64,000 nt of DNA from NCBI RefSeq assembly GCF_000247695.1, contig NW_004624734.1:30380550-30444549 (forward strand). Reading direction: 5' to 3'. The translations under genes were made by a program, and so were the position numbers. The DNA is from Heterocephalus glaber. Taxonomy: Eukaryota; Chordata; Mammalia; Rodentia; Bathyergidae. Under the pieces are notes generated by a model. That model was not told the origin of the DNA. It ran no database searches and was given only the letters and a program-made list of their open reading frames with translations. Positions 32,186-44,810 of this stretch are shown here, one piece after another. The stretch's first letter is position 1, and each line of letters begins with the position of its first letter.

Positions 32186-32405
32186 GTAAGGCGAAGGCAG
32201 GGCCCGGGAGCCTGGCGGGGACCGCACGGGTGGGACGCGGGGTGCGGGGTGCGCGCGCGCGGGCTGCGGACCGGGTGAGTGCGATGCAGAAGCCACTCGC
32301 CGCAGGCCCTGCCCGGAGCGCGGCAACCAGGCTGCTTCCCCTGGGTCGCGCTGCCTCAGCCCAGCTCCTAGTTTCCGCACCTTGAAGACCCAGCACGAGA
32401 GTGAC

Positions 32406-33223
32406 AATTTCCAATCCCTTTCCCTCCCTCTCGCCCCTCCAAATCTGGAAAGATTTCAGGCAAGCTCATGGTTACTGTCATAACCTTCGTTTTCAAACCA
32501 GAGACCTTGGCAGCCTCTTCTGTCACCTGTCCCCGCCCCTTCATGGTATTTGCTACTGAGAGATGGGCTGGGCTGGCTCTCAAGTCCCGGAAGCCTCTGT
32601 GAACTCTGGGTTGAAGTGCTTTTGAAATGTTTTTGTTGATTGCTTGGATCTTAATCTTGTACCTCAGGAGTTGTTCTTTCCACTGAGTAAGGTACTAAGA
32701 AAGATGAGGGGCTGGGCAAAGATGGTGCATGGAGAAATTATTAGGGAAAAGTATGTTGTTCCCCCAGGAGAGTGCAGTGCGGTGCAGTGGCTAAACTAAG
32801 TTCAGGCTCTTCACAGCCCTTAGTGTTCAGACAGAACATCTTTTTCTCACCCTAGATCCTTGTCTATATTTGGCCAAATCTCAGGGGGGCTATATTCAGG
32901 GTTCCCTCCCAGGGCCTTTCTTCCTACGTCCTGCTTTTCATCAATTTCCCAGGAGACCCTGTTCCATCCCTGTAATGAAATTTCTTTGTGTTTTCAAAGG
33001 ACTTAAATTGCCATTAGAATTCCTTAATTAATTCTACTGAGTCTATTTAGAAGAAAGATGTAAATATGTCCTAGTGCAGTTTACAGTATTTTGTATTTAT
33101 GAGTTTCCATAATTTCTTTCTATTAAAAGGCATTGCTAATCTATACTTATTATTGTTTCTTATTTTGTATACTTTGCATCTTAGTTGATTAAAAATAATT
33201 ATCAAGGGCCAACTTTGAACATT
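32406..33223. other. Intron 1, unique
   Basis: Single-copy intron sequence, no repeat or ORF of note. Confidence 0.5.
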
Positions 33224-33384
33224 TACTTTTTTTTTTTTTTTTTTTGAGACAGGGACTCACTATAGTTCAGGCTGGCCATGAACTCACTATGTAGTCTAGG
33301 CTAGCCTTGAACTTGTGGTGTGGTGTTCTTCCTGCCTCAGCCTCCCTAGTGCTGGGATTACAGGTGTGTGTCACCACACCCAGC
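33224..33384 (-). mobile_element. B1 SINE, antisense, with internal duplication
   Basis: T tail, 'gagacagggactcactatag', two 'gctggccatgaactcac / ctagccttgaacttgtgg' units (the internal duplication of standard rodent B1), end 'caccacacccagctg'. Flanks gaacatttactttt and gaatattaactttt look like its duplication. Confidence 0.9.
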
Positions 33385-33473
33385 TGAATATTAACTTTTA
33401 AAATTTCATTTGTAGCAGTTGTCTTTCTGGCCCTGTAATTTGTTTTCACCTGAACAGTTGTGTTACTTTATCT

Positions 33474-33558
33474 TTTTTTTTTTTTTTTTGATACCAGAGA
33501 TTGAACTTGGGACCTTTTGAGGCAGGCAGTGGAACCACTGAGCTAAATCTCTGGCCCC
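33474..33558 (-). mobile_element. ID SINE, antisense, with target-site duplication
   Basis: T tail, 'ataccagagattgaacttgg', 'gaaccactgagctaaatctc'. Direct repeat tactttatct at 33464-33473 and 33559-33568. Confidence 0.93.
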
Positions 33559-33823
33559 TACTTTATCTTAAGATATGTTACAAACATCAAAATCATAACC
33601 TCTTTCCTTTTCTGCTTTTCTTTTTCTTTTGATGTTTTAACTGCCAAATTGAGTTTAAGTCTTTTTCTGTTTCTTGCGCCTCTCATTCAATTTAGAACTT
33701 CTATATTTTTATCTTTATAAATGCTTGGAGGTGACATATTACTTTAAATTGTTCCAAGTGCTACACTTTGGCACTGGTACAGGTAAGGTGATGGCCAAGC
33801 AAGGGTCCTGGCATAGTGTTTTG

Positions 33824-33861
33824 TGTTTTTTTTGTACCGGGGATCGAACTCAGGACCTTGT
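33824..33861 (-). mobile_element. 5'-truncated ID SINE, antisense
   Basis: T run, then gtaccggggatcgaactcag, which is only the last part of the ID body. Flanks gcatagtgttttg and gcattttg may be its duplication. Confidence 0.7.
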
Positions 33862-35104
33862 GCATTTTGAAATAGTTGCTGAAGATGAATTTGGCCCTCT
33901 GTCTTGAAATGTACAAATAGTCTGGCATGTTAGGAAACAATGTAATTTTAAATCTTAAGTCAGATGTCAAGGTTGTTTGTGAGTGAAGTTCTGCAGTTTT
34001 ATTTTTAGGGGCATCTAATATCAGAGTGGAAGAGCCATGTTAAGTTCACAAGCAAGAATCAGTTTCTTCAGTATCTTATGATCCAGGCTGTTGTAACTGT
34101 CAGGAGTAAATATGACTTAGGCTGAAAGAAGCCCTGCACAGAGAGCCAGACACGTCAACAGTGTGATACATTAGGAGCCCTTTCCCTGTGAGGTGGCCAG
34201 GACTTACCTTTATTATGACAGTAGTTACCTTGATGAAGTGGGATCGTAAATCAAGATCCTACATAATGAGAAAGCAGGAAGTACTTTATGCTACTTGAAA
34301 TAACTGACTTGAAGAATATGATATTTGAAAGTCCTTCTTACCTGGCCTCACTAGGAGTTCTGGCACTAACTCTTGACTGGCATTAATTCTTGATAATTGA
34401 GAAACTTTAATTCCAGACAAAAATGAATTATTGAATACCTGATAAATGACAGCTACTATGTTAAATATGCATGGGATAAAGAAATTATAAGATAAGGAGT
34501 TGCTTATAAGTTACATGAAGGGGATTAGTGATATAAATATAGAATGTTAGTGAAGTACTTTGACAAAGACAGGTGTGTCTCTGATTTTTGTGCTCTGTCC
34601 ACCAGTTAAGTTAGTGTCACTCAGAAAATAAAGGTGACTTGACAAACTTTGTCTCCAGTGACTTGGAATAAAATCGAGTCACTGACAACTTCAGAATTAC
34701 CCTTTTGAACTTGCCCTCTGGGGCATGTATCATGACATTAATTAACATTTCACATCATGAGCAGAAGATGCTAAGTCAAGCAGTAGTGTTCAGGCTTAGT
34801 TTTACAATACTGCTTGTCAAAGTGAAAATTTTGTTTCAATCTTTATTCAAAACAGAAGGGGAAAATTACTGTCTTAGGTTAAAGAAAAATGTAATTGTGC
34901 TATTATAAGCCATCTTACATTTATATAGTGGCTTTGTCCTCTCCATTGTAGGTATTAGAATTTAGCTCTCCATGAATGACAGATATAAATAACCTAGGAT
35001 TTTGCTCATCCTCTTTATTTTAGTGAAAAATAGAAATGTACAGTTCTAAATTTGTCATCTTGGGAGATATAGACCTGTGTATTTTTTAAAAATAAAAGCT
35101 TCTC
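33862..35104. other. Intron 1, mostly unique; L2-like at about 34400-34590
   Basis: 34430-34590 ('attgaatacctgataaatga', 'tatagaatgttagtgaag') reads like an L2 interior. The rest shows nothing recognised. Confidence 0.45.
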
Positions 35105-35208
35105 GGGCCAGGAATTTAGCTCAGTGGTTCTGCCACCTGCCCTGAGAATGCAAGAACCCGAGTTCAATCCCTGGTACCAAAAAAATAAAAAACTAAAAGA
35201 AAAAAAAG
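35105..35208 (+). mobile_element. ID SINE with target-site duplication
   Basis: gggccaggaatttagctcag, 'gagttcaatccctggtacc', mixed A tail. aaaagcttctc at 35094-35104 and 35209-35219. Confidence 0.93.
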
Positions 35209-36799
35209 AAAAGCTTCTCTTGCAGGAGAGTTGTTTCTGTTTTCAAATAGGGCATACATTAAGATCATTATTAATTTATGCTTTTTCCTACATCCACTAG
35301 AAATATAATGGTGTATTCTCAGGTGCACATAATATTTTAAAATGAGAAATATACCATTCAGTTGTCCAGAATCCACCAGAATATACTTATGCATTCAGCT
35401 TTGAAACATGGAGTTGAGAGGAATAACATCTTGACTCCAAAAATAAAATAAGATTTTATTCCTGGAAATATCCTTCCAGTGAAACTGAAAAGTATGCTGG
35501 ATGCAGGTTGACCTGATTCTTGCCTAAAACCAGGTCTTGACTAGAACAATGAAAGGGAGGAGGAAGGAGGAGAACTTCTGCTGCAATTTAAGGTCTGGCG
35601 TCTTACTTCCTGTCCAAAGGGACTTCGTAGTTGGAAAGGAAAAAGAAATTCTCCCAGCCCACTTCCTGGGTTCTGTCTCTTATATATTTGGAAACTGTGT
35701 TCTGTTTTCTTGAAGGTTGATCATGATAGTTCCTTAACGAAGGAGAAACCCAAGACTATTCTCCTCAGAGAGGTACAGTGTTGCTTTCCCTTCCATACAG
35801 TTTTCCCTTCTGTGAAATGGGTCGGAGGAGCTGTCCTTTCAGCACCTGAGTCCTCAAAGTCATTTTAAACCCTCCTGCATATTAATGAATACTGAAGACC
35901 TACTGTGTGTTGGTAGCTATCCTCAGACCAGAGGGAAGTAGGAAGAATACAAGAAAAAATACAACAATTAATTCCCCTCAGGAGAATTCAAAGACTCAGT
36001 TGAGGAAATAAGATAATAAATAGAAATTTGTTGAAGAGGTACATAGCTTTTCATCAGTTTAAATGTTTGTAGGGAGAAAAAAGAGAACGTTCCTTTCTTG
36101 CATGATGAAAACTCAATATAATGTCTATATTTCTCCAAGAGCTTTTTTAATCTCTCTTTAATGTAGACATACTTGGCCTATTTTTCTCATTCATATAGAT
36201 GACGGGCAAAAATTAGTCATCAGTCAGGAGTCATTTTTAGGACTCAGATGCACTCAAGCTATTTTAAGCAAGAAAGGGATTTAGCATAGGAAATTAGGAG
36301 CTCACAGAATTGTTGAAAGGGCTGGGAGGAGAGGCTTCAGCTGGACCTATGGGAAGAACTCCAGACCATTGCAGGACCGGCCTGTTAGGCGAGCTGCCAC
36401 TTCTCTAATGGGAACAGAGAGAATCTGCAGCTGTCGTTGAAGATGTTGACTTCAGGAGCTCCATACTGTATCTTCAGCTCAGAGATTAGGCAGCTGCTTG
36501 GCCGTGTAACATTCCACATCATAGAGCTAGTGCTGCTGCCGCAGACAGCCATGCTTGCTAGGATAAGCAGCAAGAAGACGGTCCCCCTCTCACTTCTGCC
36601 GTACAGTTCTGGTGGATACAGTTGGCAGAACTTAATTTGCACCTCGAACTCTAGCTTCAAGGGAACCTGGGCAAGGTACTTTCTAGTTCTCTGGCCTCTC
36701 GCACTGAAAAGCATGGTAGAAGGATTTTGTGATGGATTCTCCTAGTTTGCTACCACATCATTTACTCAGGAAGACTTCCAGACATAGTGGTACTTCTCT
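35209..36799. other. Intron 1; L2-like at about 35875-36060, unclassified old repeat at 36225-36720
   Basis: 35885-36050 ('atgaatactgaagacctact', 'aagacaggt'-free L2 text with 'ataaatagaaatttgttga') reads like L2. 36225-36720 recalls an ancient repeat whose class I cannot name; the ORFs on both strands there (102 and 109 codons) match no protein family. Confidence 0.4.
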
Positions 36800-36927
36800 C
36801 TCCTCCCGTCCCCACTCCTCTGCTCCTCTCTTTTCTTCTCCCCTCTCCCTCCCCTCTCTCTCCCCTCCTCCCTGCCCCTCTTCCTCTATCTCCTTCTCTC
36901 TCTCCCTCCCTCCCTTTCTTTCATCAT
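36800..36927. repeat. Long (CT)-rich polypyrimidine tract
   Basis: About 125 bp almost entirely C and T with few interruptions (ccctctccctcccctctctc). On the other strand it is polypurine, so it may form H-DNA or vary in length. Confidence 0.9.
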
Positions 36928-36995
36928 GCTAGGGACTGAACCCTTGCACATGCTAAACATACATTCTACCACTGAATAATACCTCCAGCCCCAAG
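36928..36995 (-). mobile_element. Older ID SINE, antisense
   Basis: 'ctagggactgaacccttgca', 'catgctaaacatacattcta' and 'cctccagcccc' form a reversed ID whose variable region (cttagcatg type) is closer to tRNA-Ala than the younger copies. Confidence 0.75.
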
Positions 36996-37439
36996 ATGAT
37001 AGCCTTTTCAACAGTTGGAACTTTTGGGACTCTAAAAAGATGGACTCTACTTTTTGTATACCTAAAGATATTCCATCTAACTTCCTAAGAGTGTCCTTTG
37101 GGTAGACATTGTAAAATACAAATGAATGTCAGCCCGGGGTAGGACAAGAGCACTGTAATTAAGCAAGAACAGCTTGGTGAGCACTGCCAGCGCCTGAGTG
37201 AGGAGTGGGGATGTGGGGAGCTGGCCACGTAAGGAAAGGAACAGCTAGCAGCGGGCAGTTCCTCTCTCGGTCTTGCCAAAAGTTTAGAAATATATCTTTG
37301 TTACCTTAGTTTTTTAAATAAAGTGTGATTATTTTCTGTATTTGTTTCAGAAGGCCCAATGTACTTTTGTTTTCGGATCTGAAATTTGTTTTATTTTCTG
37401 TTGAAGTGTTTGTTTTCATTTTGTTTCAGTGATCCTTTG
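36996..37439. other. Intron 1, unique
   Basis: Nothing recognised. Confidence 0.5.
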
Positions 37440-37760
37440 GTCACTTACTAATGTTTGGCATGGTGAGGACAGTGGTGAAAAAGACAGAGTCTCTGCCCTT
37501 GCCTCTCACAATCAAGCAGGACAACAGGCATTGAGGACATAGTTAAGTGATTATAACCTTTGTGAGTCTTGCAAAATGGAGATCACTATGAAGTATTCAG
37601 TTGAGGGGGGAACTTGACTTCGTTTAGTCTGGGTGTTAGAAGGTATTCTATGAAATCGACATTTAAATTGTGACCTGAGGGCTGAATCTGAATCAGCTAG
37701 GTAAAGACAAAAGAAGACTGAGAGGACAGAGAACAAGTTTCATGGGAGAAACATAAAGTA
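37440..37760 (+). mobile_element. L2 LINE fragment
   Basis: 'agagtctctgcccttgcctc', 'gtgattataacctttgtgag' and 'tttaaattgtgacctgaggg' follow the L2 3' region in + orientation. Confidence 0.65.
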
Positions 37761-38089
37761 GTATTTTGCTCATATAGCATTCAGTATTGTATCTAGCCCC
37801 ACATTTATAATCACTGGTAGCTGCTATTTTCTATCTATGAAAGCCTTTCTAGACCTTAATCAAATACATGAGATTCAAACTCTGGATTTGAGAAGAGTGA
37901 GGGGTTGGGGTGTTATTGGGAGCATCAGGGACCGACCTGAGGCACTGCTGGAGTTCGATGTTTTCTGTGAGGCTCCTTCCCCATATATCTCAGTCAGCAA
38001 GTCCCGGCAAAAGCCAGCTCTGGACGTCTCCCAGGTTAACTCGGCTCTCCCCACACTCTGTTGCTGAGGGTCAGCCTTCCTGGTCACCG

Positions 38090-38530
38090 GTACACTGTCT
38101 TTCACTTCTACCTGGCTGCCAGAGTTGGTGTCCTTTCTAAATCATAGGCCTAGCAACACTCCCCTCATGAAAGTTACCTTGTTGGTTACACTCAGCAAGG
38201 CCTGATCTCCCAGCAGGCATATGATCCAGCCAAACGGGCTTCCCTGAATTTTCCCATGTATCGTACACTCTCATGTCCTTCCCCCTGCCTGGATTTGCCC
38301 TCACTGGGAACTCAAGACTTCATTGCCTGATGAGATCTCCTTCCCCTCGTTTTTTAGGGCCTGTTTCAAATGTTGTCTTCCCCAAGAATCCTTTCCCCAG
38401 TCACACTCTCAGTCCCATCCTGCTGTGGGAGCTAGTGACTTTCCTTATCCTCTGGCCATACTTCTACAAAAGCTCTTCCCAACCTGCCGAGTAGCTATTA
38501 TTTGTCTGCGTTGACACTGGGTTGTGTGTA
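38090..38530 (-). mobile_element. L2 LINE fragment, antisense
   Basis: 'ccttccccctgcctggattt', 'tgtttcaaatgttgtcttcc' and 'tttccccagtcacactctca' follow reversed L2. Confidence 0.6.
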
Positions 38531-38787
38531 TCTCACCACCAAATACACAGTAAAGCTGAAGAAACCTCAAAGAAGACGCCTTGAAAGTTCCCTTTACTTA
38601 AAATGATCTTGAAACAGGGTTCCAACTGGGGCTTGTTTTATGAATATGTATTGAATGCCACTGAGGACAGTGGAAATGGAATGACAGTTGCTCTCCATTT
38701 TGTGTTTACTTTATAATGGGGAGCGAAAAGCCCAGTGAACTGACAATTTGCTATGTTTACACTTTAGGTAAGTGGATGGTTAAGTGA

Positions 38788-39336
<549 letters not shown>

Positions 39337-39399
39337 TAGATGACGTTCCCTCCTTGAGTGGAAATGCAGGGCTGGGCTGAGTGCCAGAAAAAATCGGTT

Positions 39400-41130
39400 T
39401 AGAAGAATGAGGCACCGGAGGGGTTTTAGGATGATTTTGAACTCATATGAGCAGACAGGGTTAGTGGTGTATAATTCTGATAGTCTGTACAAAAATGTAG
39501 ATTGATTTTCCCACTGAAGGGAAGTATGTATGTAATCACCAAAAGGGGTTTTCCTTTTGTGGGGTAGCAGGTAAAGCACACCTATACCACCTATCTGAAT
39601 TTCTACCTAAACACCTCAACTGGAGGTACCCAGTGGAATAGGGACCATCAGAAGAGGGGCATATTGTTCAAACTGGAGCCTGATGCAGGCATCAATTTGG
39701 AGAGCATGACATGGCTTGGAAGTGTTACAGATCTGGTAGCCCAGGGGTAGCATTAATTAACTGCATAACTACCTGGTGTTTAATAGCAGGGAACTGAGAA
39801 GTAACTGTTTCTATTAAACATCCTATAAACTGGACAGTAAAGCAAGTGTTAGATATAATTAAACAGTGAGTTGGTAGAGACTTTCGTCTTTCACTTGGGC
39901 TGAATCAGAGGCACTAGAATAAGGTTCATTTGTGAAATGATTTGTGCTCTTTCTTGCCTGGACTGCCTGTAGCAAGGTTACAGTTGCTTAGAGGTTATGC
40001 TTATGATCATACTGAGCATCTTTTCCCAGAGAGGAGAGCATTTGTGTTGAAGGACTTTGGGGGTGGCATGGGCTCTAGGGACTTTACTCTCTCTGCATTC
40101 TTTAGCTTTAGCCCAGAAATCCTTCAGACCTTGTTTTGGTCCATGCTGTTCACATGTGGCTCATTCTCTGTTGGTGCTGTTGTAAATCTTCACTTTTCAT
40201 TTTGAAAAACATGTATTTTGAAATTATGTAAGTAGTATTTATTTTAGAAAACAGTGCAGATAAACAAGAGAGAGAATTAATGGAAGTGTTTTCCTTTAGA
40301 GAGAACGTAGGATGTATCCATCTTTTAAAAAGATATATGTTTTTTATATATATAAAGAAATACAGTTTGCAATTTAAAATAGCTTTTATTGCTTTTATAT
40401 CTTCTACCTGGATGCTCTGCTCCCTTAATAATAGAAAACTTTCACCTTGGAAGAGTGTGGAACATTATGTATGTATTTTACATATGCCACATAAGAGGAT
40501 TTGTTATACAAAATAATACCTGGTTTCTCTTATTTCCTATGCCATTATTTTATCTCTTTATCATGTGAATATTCTCATCCCTTATCCAAAATGTGTCCCT
40601 CATCTTTAAATGTGTTAACTAAATTCACTTTTAGTGACTTCTTCAGAGGACTTTCTACCTAGAGACTGTTTTGGATAGTGGGTGAGCAGCAGCAGATGTG
40701 TTGGTAGAAATGAAATTTTCTTTCATTCTTTTAAACATCCTTATGCTGGGAGAACTAGGCAAAGTGCTATAATGTTACATAATTGAGCCCATTTAGAAAG
40801 TCTAGCTGGGATAATAAAATTGTAAATGTCTATTATTTCCTTGATGAAGTTTCAAATTTGAGTATAATTTCAAGCTAGGAGTATAAAGTTTTACCTTTTG
40901 CAGATTCATCTTTGGGAATTTAGATTCTTGTGAAAAAAAAGCTCCCTTACCGGAGTTTTTTGTAGAAGAAGGTAGAGAACTTGAATGTCACTCTTTTATC
41001 CAGGAGACAGTACTCTTTATCCAAAAGTGGGTTCTAGGATTGGCGGGGTTTGGGGGGAGCCTATAGGTTCACTGTGTTGTGACAGTATTGGATTCTACAT
41101 AGGGCAGTATTTTTAAGGATCTTTTCAAGA
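39400..41130. other. Intron 2, unique
   Basis: Nothing recognised beyond short AT-rich tracts; 40270-40520 has an ORF without known motifs. Confidence 0.5.
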
Positions 41131-41143
41131 TATGGTCAGAAGG

Positions 41144-41328
41144 TTTGCGTGGTGGCACCAATCTGTAATCCCAGAACTGTAAGAGGCTGAGGCAGGAGGA
41201 TTGCAAGTTCAAGTCCCGCCTGGGCAACTTAGTGAGGTTCTGTCTCAAAATAAAAAATAAACAGGGATCAGTGCAGAAAGGCACTGGTTCAATTCCCAGT
41301 ACCACAAAAGAAAAGAAAAGAAAAGAAA
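41144..41328 (+). mobile_element. B1-dID SINE with target-site duplication
   Basis: 'ggtggcaccaatctgtaatc', 'ggctgaggcaggaggattgc' and a degenerate ID half 'gttcaattcccagtaccaca', then an (AAAAG)n tail. Flanks aagatatggtcagaa and aagatgtggtcagaa. Confidence 0.9.
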
Positions 41329-41333
41329 AAGAT

Positions 41334-42842
41334 GTGGTCAGAAATGTGCATGGTTCATTGGACTACATGCTTGGTGCTAAGGTTGATTTGGCTGTGAGTC
41401 TTACATGTAAGTTGGGGAAGCACCTTGATATTAGTCTGTGGGTGGATGTTTGCCTAGCATTATGTATGTCCACCACGAGCATTGATGGCACAGTCATTTT
41501 TATTCCATTGCAGTGTATGCATGGTTTGAAGATCATTTTTCTCCTATTGTCTCTAGCTTGGGAGTAATAACTTCTTTGTGTGTTGTACTTGGGGACACAG
41601 TCCTGTTTTGTTTGGTTCTTATTAGCTCTAGAGAGATGGATTTTTGGTCACTGTCATATTAGGGCAGAATACATACTGGGGACTATATGTTAGTTGACTT
41701 TGAACTAATGGAGAAGAAAGTATGTGTGTATGGGGGCTGTCTTTGTAGGAAAGAGAAAGTAGCTGATGATAATCATCTAGCAGTTGGTTACAAAGTCTTA
41801 GTAAAAAGTAATTTATAAAAAAATTATATTATCCTGGTCACCTACTTAAAATAGTCATTTGCTATTTACTGATAGTGAAATATGTATGGCGTATAGTATC
41901 CTGTGTTGGTATATAATCTGCATTATGTTTAGGTTGACTATAATCTAAGAAATGAAACAAAAGAGCAGTGACTAAAATAAGATATACATTTATTTGTGTT
42001 TGGAAAGAAGTCTGACAGATTTTAGGGTAGCTCCACAATGTGTTCAAGGGCCCCAGGGTTTTATTTTTTATTCCATTATTTAAGTATGTGCATGGCTTGC
42101 ATTCTCCCTGTCACCTTTGGGTCTGAGATGGCTCCGGAGCACTGGTAATTTGATCCCAGTACAGTATAGGACTGAAGGAGGAGGAAAAGCAGAAGCAAAG
42201 AAAAAGATGTTTTTGATGACTGAGTCAGCTCCTGTTAACTTCCAAGATGTTCAGTACAACATATGTGCTTGCATTCATTGGCCAGAACATGGCCACATGG
42301 GTGTGGCTATCTGTCTCAGAGTAGACTGGGAAATGGAAACTTTGATGCTGGATGGTTTGAGCCCCACTAATAATAAGTCTCAGTTACCAAGGATGAACAC
42401 GGCGGGTCGGGGAAGCAGCCAGCAGTCTTGCTGTGGAATCTTAATACTGGATGTACTTTGAGAAAACTGTTACCTGGGATATTTAGCATCATATAACTGA
42501 ACAAGTTTAGCCAGGCCCTGGGTTGTAGAGTTCAGACCCCCAGTTTAACTAATATTACTTTACGACATTACATCATTAATTTAAAGACCACATCTTAAAA
42601 CTCCTTGTAAAAAGCCACTGGCTATTAAAATGGATTTATGTCTTGTTGCCCTGTCAAAGTGGGGAAAACCAGTTACTGGATTGTTAGCAAAGGCATTGGT
42701 GAACAGCAGTCTTTTAGTGGAAAGGTCAGTTGTCTTTTTTGAGATAAGTGGATGGATTTCAGGATTTTGTATAGTAGGTAGCTTGGCATAAAGGCTTTTG
42801 GCAGAACAACAATTTAATAGTTCCATTAAAAGGTTTCTTGTG
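41334..42842. other. Intron 2, unique
   Basis: Single-copy; no gene or clear repeat seen. Confidence 0.5.
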
Positions 42843-42843
42843 C

Positions 42844-42930
42844 AGGGGATTTAGCTCAGTGGTTTTGCCGCCTGCTGCGCAAGCGCAAGGACCCGAGTTT
42901 GATCCCAGGTACCAAAAAAAAAAAAAAAAA
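42844..42930 (+). mobile_element. ID SINE (young, ctgctgcgcaagcg type)
   Basis: ggggatttagctcagtggtt, variable region ctgctgcgcaagcgcaagga, 'agtttgatcccaggtacc', long pure A tail. The pure tail and intact A/B boxes suggest recent insertion. Confidence 0.93.
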
Positions 42931-42931
42931 G

Positions 42932-43746
42932 AATACCTGCTCCTTAGCTGCTTCATCCACAGGCAGGAATGTACTCTACCACATATGCAGGAATGAAATG
43001 CTAGAGTGGAATCCAGCAGTCACAGCCAGCAGATTTGCAGCCATCAAAAACCCAGGCAGGAACAACCAGCCTAGGTACACTCCAGGCTTAGAATGACAGT
43101 GCCCATCCTTAGGTTAAGGGGGACATCAAAGTGCTGTTGTCCTCACCCTGCAAGAAAGCACATATTCAGCTTCCTGAATGCCAAGAGAAAGTTGGAGAGG
43201 GGTACACAGCACAAATGAGCACAGAATTAGGGCTGGAGTTAGGGGTGAAGGTATTACATGGGGCTCAAGTTGCAAGAGCAATGGTCAATCCAACAGCTCA
43301 GTGGAAATGGGCAAGCATATGAAGACTGTGATGGGCATTTCCCAAGACTGGAAGATAAGCATTACTGTGGTTGGACAGAGACCGATAGTGAGTCAAGCAG
43401 CACAGTGCACCTAAGGCACAGGTGTCCTGGCAGAGGCAATGTGGCATCAGCCTAGCCTAGAAAAAGATGAGAAGTAGCCATGAGAGCAGTTTTTCCTATA
43501 GATGAGTAAAATATGAAACTATAAAAAATAACCAGAGTGAATCTGGGTGACAGCTGAAGAAACCAATTCCCCATCTTTTTCAAGAGGTAAATAAATGACT
43601 TTTTGCTCCCTTCATGAATATATGCCCAAATGAGACACTTCCAGCAGGACCTGACTCAGCACTCTCCATAACTGTCCTCATAGGGCTTCTTTGAGGCTCT
43701 TGTATAAGTTCCTATTTATAGAGAGTTGGAAGATGACAGATGTGTT
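42932..43746. other. Intron 2, unique
   Basis: Nothing recognised. Confidence 0.45.
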
Positions 43747-43840
43747 TTTTTTTTTCTTTTTCTTTTTTTGGTACTGAGGATCGAACTAGGGACCTTGCAC
43801 TTGCGGGGCAGGCGGTAGAACCATTGAGCTAAATCCCCCT
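43747..43840 (-). mobile_element. ID SINE, antisense, with target-site duplication
   Basis: T-rich tail, 'ggtactgaggatcgaactag', 'gaaccattgagctaaatccc'. Flanks gacagatgtgtttt and gacagacgtgtttt. Confidence 0.92.
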
Positions 43841-44159
43841 GACAGACGTGTTTTGAAGATTTTTCTGGGCAGAAGTGTACAAGGGCTCACAGAACTGGAT
43901 TTATCTGTTGGTTGTAGGTGGCTATACCTAAGGTTAGCTAGTCCCAGAGTGTTCAGTTGATGAGAAACATTTTCTGTGAATATAGAAGTATATTCTGCAA
44001 GCCTAAATAAACACATAAGTGAATAGAGTTAAAAGAAGCAAACAGTCAAGCCAGGTGACCTTGACTCCACAGGCGATGCCAGTGGTCTGACTTGCAAGTC
44101 CTGTTTTGTCTCCCAGCTTTTCCCCCCAGCTCTTTAATGTGGCCTGGAAACCTTGACAC
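43841..44159. other. Intron 2, unique
   Basis: Nothing recognised. Confidence 0.45.
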
Positions 44160-44255
44160 CCCACCCCCCACCCCCCACCTCAACCTGCAGTACTGAGAAC
44201 TGAACTCAGGGGCTTAGATATGCTAAGCATGCATTTCTACCCCCCAGCCCCAATG
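44160..44255 (-). mobile_element. Older ID SINE, antisense, next to a C-rich tract
   Basis: (ccccca)n tract at 44160-44180, then 'gagaactgaactcaggggct', 'tgctaagcatgcatttctac' and 'cccagcccc'. Variable region is tRNA-Ala-like (gcatgc). Confidence 0.75.
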
Positions 44256-44259
44256 GTTC

Positions 44260-44810
44260 TTTTATGTGGAGTCTGAGCATATGGTGTTAGGAATATAACA
44301 GTAAGCAAAAGCAGGCACAGGCCTTGCTCTCAAAAAGCTTTCTGTGGGGTGAGGAGAAGGATCTTGATTAAAAAAAAAAGTCACACAAAAGTGTAAAGTC
44401 ACAACTGGGTAGGCGTGGTGGCTCGGGCCTATAATCACAGCTTTTTGGAAGGCCGAAGCAGGATCGCAAGTTCAAGCCCATCCTAGGCAACTTAGTGACT
44501 TAGCAACATCCTGTCTCAAAAAGGGGTTGAGGTTGAGATGAAGCTCAGTATAAAGGCCCTTTGTTCAATTCCTAGTACTGCCAAAAAAGAAAAGACAAAA
44601 TAAAACACTGAAGACTGTGGCCACGGCCACAAAGGGGCAAGGTTGGTGCAATGAGGAGACTGATAAAGGGACATGGTTCAGCATTACGGAAGCATTTCCT
44701 GAGGAAGTTTTGTGTCAGATGAGACCTAAAGAAAGGAAGAGGAATTCATGAGACAAAGTGGCGAGGGGAAGCTGGGGAAAGGGTTCCAGGTTCTAAGCAG
44801 AGACCACTAG
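44260..44810 (+). mobile_element. L2 LINE fragment split by a B1-dID
   Basis: 'caggccttgctctcaaaaag' before and 'cagatgagacctaaagaaag' and 'gggttccaggttctaag' after the SINE are consecutive L2 text. Confidence 0.65.
44405..44590 (+). mobile_element. B1-dID SINE within the L2
   Basis: 'tgggtaggcgtggtggctcg', 'ggcaacttagtgacttagca' and ID half 'gaggttgagatgaagctcag', 'tgttcaattcctagtactgc'. Confidence 0.85.

Larger units (their letters stand above)
30640..32340. promoter_or_regulatory. CpG island spanning the MAP3K9 promoter, 5' UTR and exon 1
   Basis: Base composition shifts abruptly from AT-rich to very GC-rich with frequent CG, peaking at 31270-32180. It covers the upstream CCAAT/GC boxes, the presumed 5' UTR and the first coding exon, then fades inside intron 1. 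No TATA box is evident, as usual for a housekeeping-type dispersed promoter. Confidence 0.9.

Noticed and set aside
31533..32189. 218-codon + frame over exon 1 counted from a GTG
   Set aside because: It begins at GTG, not a usual eukaryotic start. Only the part from ATG 31719 is considered, and only as a uORF.
36385..36745. Overlapping ORFs on both strands (109 and 102 codons)
   Set aside because: They lie over a probable ancient repeat in intron 1, and neither resembles a protein family.
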